From: Zelonia costaricensis
Lineage: Eukaryota; Euglenozoa; Kinetoplastea; Trypanosomatida; Trypanosomatidae
Direction of reading: 5' to 3'
DNA length: 28,256 nt
Assembly: GCA_030849075.1 (NCBI GenBank)
Contig: JASAOO010003199.1
Span: 1 to 28,256 of the forward strand
Under the pieces are notes generated by a model. That model did not search any database. It was not told the DNA's origin and saw nothing but the letters and a program-made list of their open reading frames with translations. The translations under genes were made by a program, and so were the position numbers. Positions 26,992-28,256 of the stretch are shown here, piece by piece. How positions within the stretch are numbered: position 1 is the stretch's first letter; every line of letters begins with the position of its first letter.

Positions 26992-28256
26992 CTACTCTTG
27001 CGTCTCGTCGGGGAATCTAGTTCCTGTGATTCTTGCTAGAAACTTGAGAAGACCGCGGCTGAGGATCTTCCAGACAGTCCGCCGGTCAAACTCTCCTAGC
27101 TCCTCCTGTCGCGCGCCATACACATCCTGGTCATCGCACTCCAACAGTAGATGGCAGAGCGTCTCCGGCGTTGCGCTGCTTAGCAGGGCCCCGCTCGGGG
27201 GTTCGGGGAGCGGAAAAAGGGAACGGCGGCGAGCGTGGCTGCGATGCGTCTGGACGCGGTTCCGGTTTCGCGGACAGCGCGTCGTGTGCCCGGCCCTGCT
27301 GCGATAGTTTTGAAAGGGGGCGCTACAGAACTCGCACTGGCAGGCCTCTGACGGCGGAGGTAGGTGTGGGCGGTCTCGGTGGCAGTGCAGCTCCCTCCTG
27401 ACCGCGTCATGCGTCTCAGTCAGCAGTATCAGTCCCGAATCGTGTAGCAACCCGGACAAAGCGGCATCCCACTCCAGGGCGGAAGTGGGGGAGATGCGGA
27501 AGTTTGCGCGGGGCGGGGGCTCGGGATCGGGCCGAGTGAGCCAAGGCACGCGGAGGCAGCGTAGCTTCTCGAGCATCTCAAAGCGCCGCACCAGGGCGGT
27601 GAGAAAGGGATGCACCAAGTTTGCTGCGATTGTGTGACGATGCGCTGTCTCTCTCCCTCACACTCCCGCGAGTCTGGGTCGTAGAGCGCCTCGAAGTCAC
27701 CGTGAAGGACGTGCCGCGTAAAGCGGAGCCGCGGTCTTCGCCCAAGTAGTTTTGGATTCTGCGTCTGTGGCAGCCTTTGCTCATCGACCACCGCGTGCAG
27801 GTGTGACTCGGTGATGAACCACCGTCGCCCCTTTCTTTCAGGAGCCACAAAGACGTCAATGCCCTTGACGCCGTTCGGCAGCACCCTAGGGGCGGTCTCC
27901 CCGCCCCCGCCCCGACGCGGTGAATACTTCTTTTTCTTGCCAGTATGTGAGACCGGCTGCTCAAACGATGAGGGGTGAATATTGATGCTCCTCCGCCAGC
28001 CAGGAAGTATGAGGGTATAAGAGGGGGAGAAGGAAAAAGGGGGGGGGTTGTGTTGTAACGGTGCATCTCGAGTCGGTTGGTTTCACTGTTTCCTCCTTAT
28101 ATCGACATGTTGTCGGGTTTCAGGTACGTCTTCCGAGAAGGGAGCACGATTCAGCATTGGCATATATTTTGTCTCGTTTTCCGGTGAGGGGGCTTCCATA
28201 TATAACTTGCGACAGTGCACAGCTTGTCCGCCCTTCACCTTCACCGTCAACGCCTG
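26992..28256 (-). pseudogene. Degenerate non-LTR retrotransposon-like ORF, 3' part, runs off window
   Basis: On the minus strand a frame is open from the window edge (28256) to a TGA at 28083-28085, continues in the same frame to about 27650, then shifts frame between about 27655 and 27605 and stays open to a stop at 26992-26994. The joined reading is coherent protein on both sides of each break. The last part has a C2HC finger-like motif, Cys-X2-Cys-X12-His-X3-Cys (27274-27336), and then ETLCHLLLEC (27136-27165), like the His/Cys element near the C-terminus of many non-LTR retrotransposon polyproteins. No reverse transcriptase catalytic motif is within the window; it would lie beyond 28256. 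The family could be ingi/DIRE-related or CRE/SLACS-like; I cannot decide. With a stop and a frameshift it is most likely dead. Alternatives are a decayed cellular zinc-finger gene, or assembly error in a live element. Confidence 0.5.

Noticed and set aside
26992..28256. TATE or VIPER-type (tyrosine recombinase) element
   Set aside because: No tyrosine recombinase R-H-R-Y pattern was recognised; the finger and the HLLLEC motif fit non-LTR elements better. Not excluded for sequence beyond the window.
1..28256. tRNA, rRNA, spliced-leader RNA genes, CRISPR arrays or bacterial-type operons
   Set aside because: None was recognised on either strand. The regular repeats seen are microsatellites and the two-copy repeat at 20332-21027, and the gene style is trypanosomatid.

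Overview
The window looks like nuclear DNA of a trypanosomatid, most likely a Leishmaniinae species (Leishmania, Leptomonas or Crithidia type). The signs are GC-rich intronless genes all on the plus strand, long spacers full of C/T-rich tracts (trans-splicing signals), GT- or CA-rich microsatellites, and typical kinetoplastid proteins. No database search was possible, so every product name rests on motifs read by eye. A single N at 20646 shows this is a draft assembly.

Layout on the plus strand: a possible last ~125 bases of an upstream gene; a TauE/SafE-type membrane transporter (1555-3411); an unrecognised coiled-coil protein (4131-5156); a second TauE/SafE paralogue (6408-8444); an unusually long 3.8 kb spacer; ribulose-5-phosphate 3-epimerase (12258-13025); an unrecognised protein with a mitochondrial-like N-terminus (13873-15237); a WD40/PROPPIN (Atg18/WIPI-like) protein (15737-17551); a membrane-anchored short-chain dehydrogenase (18422-19402); a 2 kb spacer with a two-copy direct repeat around the N (20332-21027); a divergent TruD/Pus7-type pseudouridine synthase (21433-24093); and an M20-family metallodipeptidase (24639-26057). 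They read as one polycistronic unit in which each mRNA is made by trans-splicing and polyadenylation. The genes do not form a single pathway, which is normal for trypanosomatid arrays.

The last ~1.3 kb (26992-28256) is different. A broken minus-strand reading frame, with one in-frame stop and one frameshift, carries a C2HC zinc-finger-like motif and a C-terminal His/Cys motif typical of non-LTR retrotransposons. It runs off the window end and faces the plus-strand array, so this end may be a convergent strand-switch or subtelomeric region. Between it and the dipeptidase gene lie short coding-like scraps on the plus strand.

Most worth a second look: the TauE/SafE pair with very large cytoplasmic loops and a shared linker motif; the TruD-like enzyme with a degraded catalytic motif; the PROPPIN whose lipid-binding FRRG motif reads LDRG; the 314/381-base repeat pair with a 67-base indel at a 7-base microhomology and a single N at the junction; and the retroelement relic.
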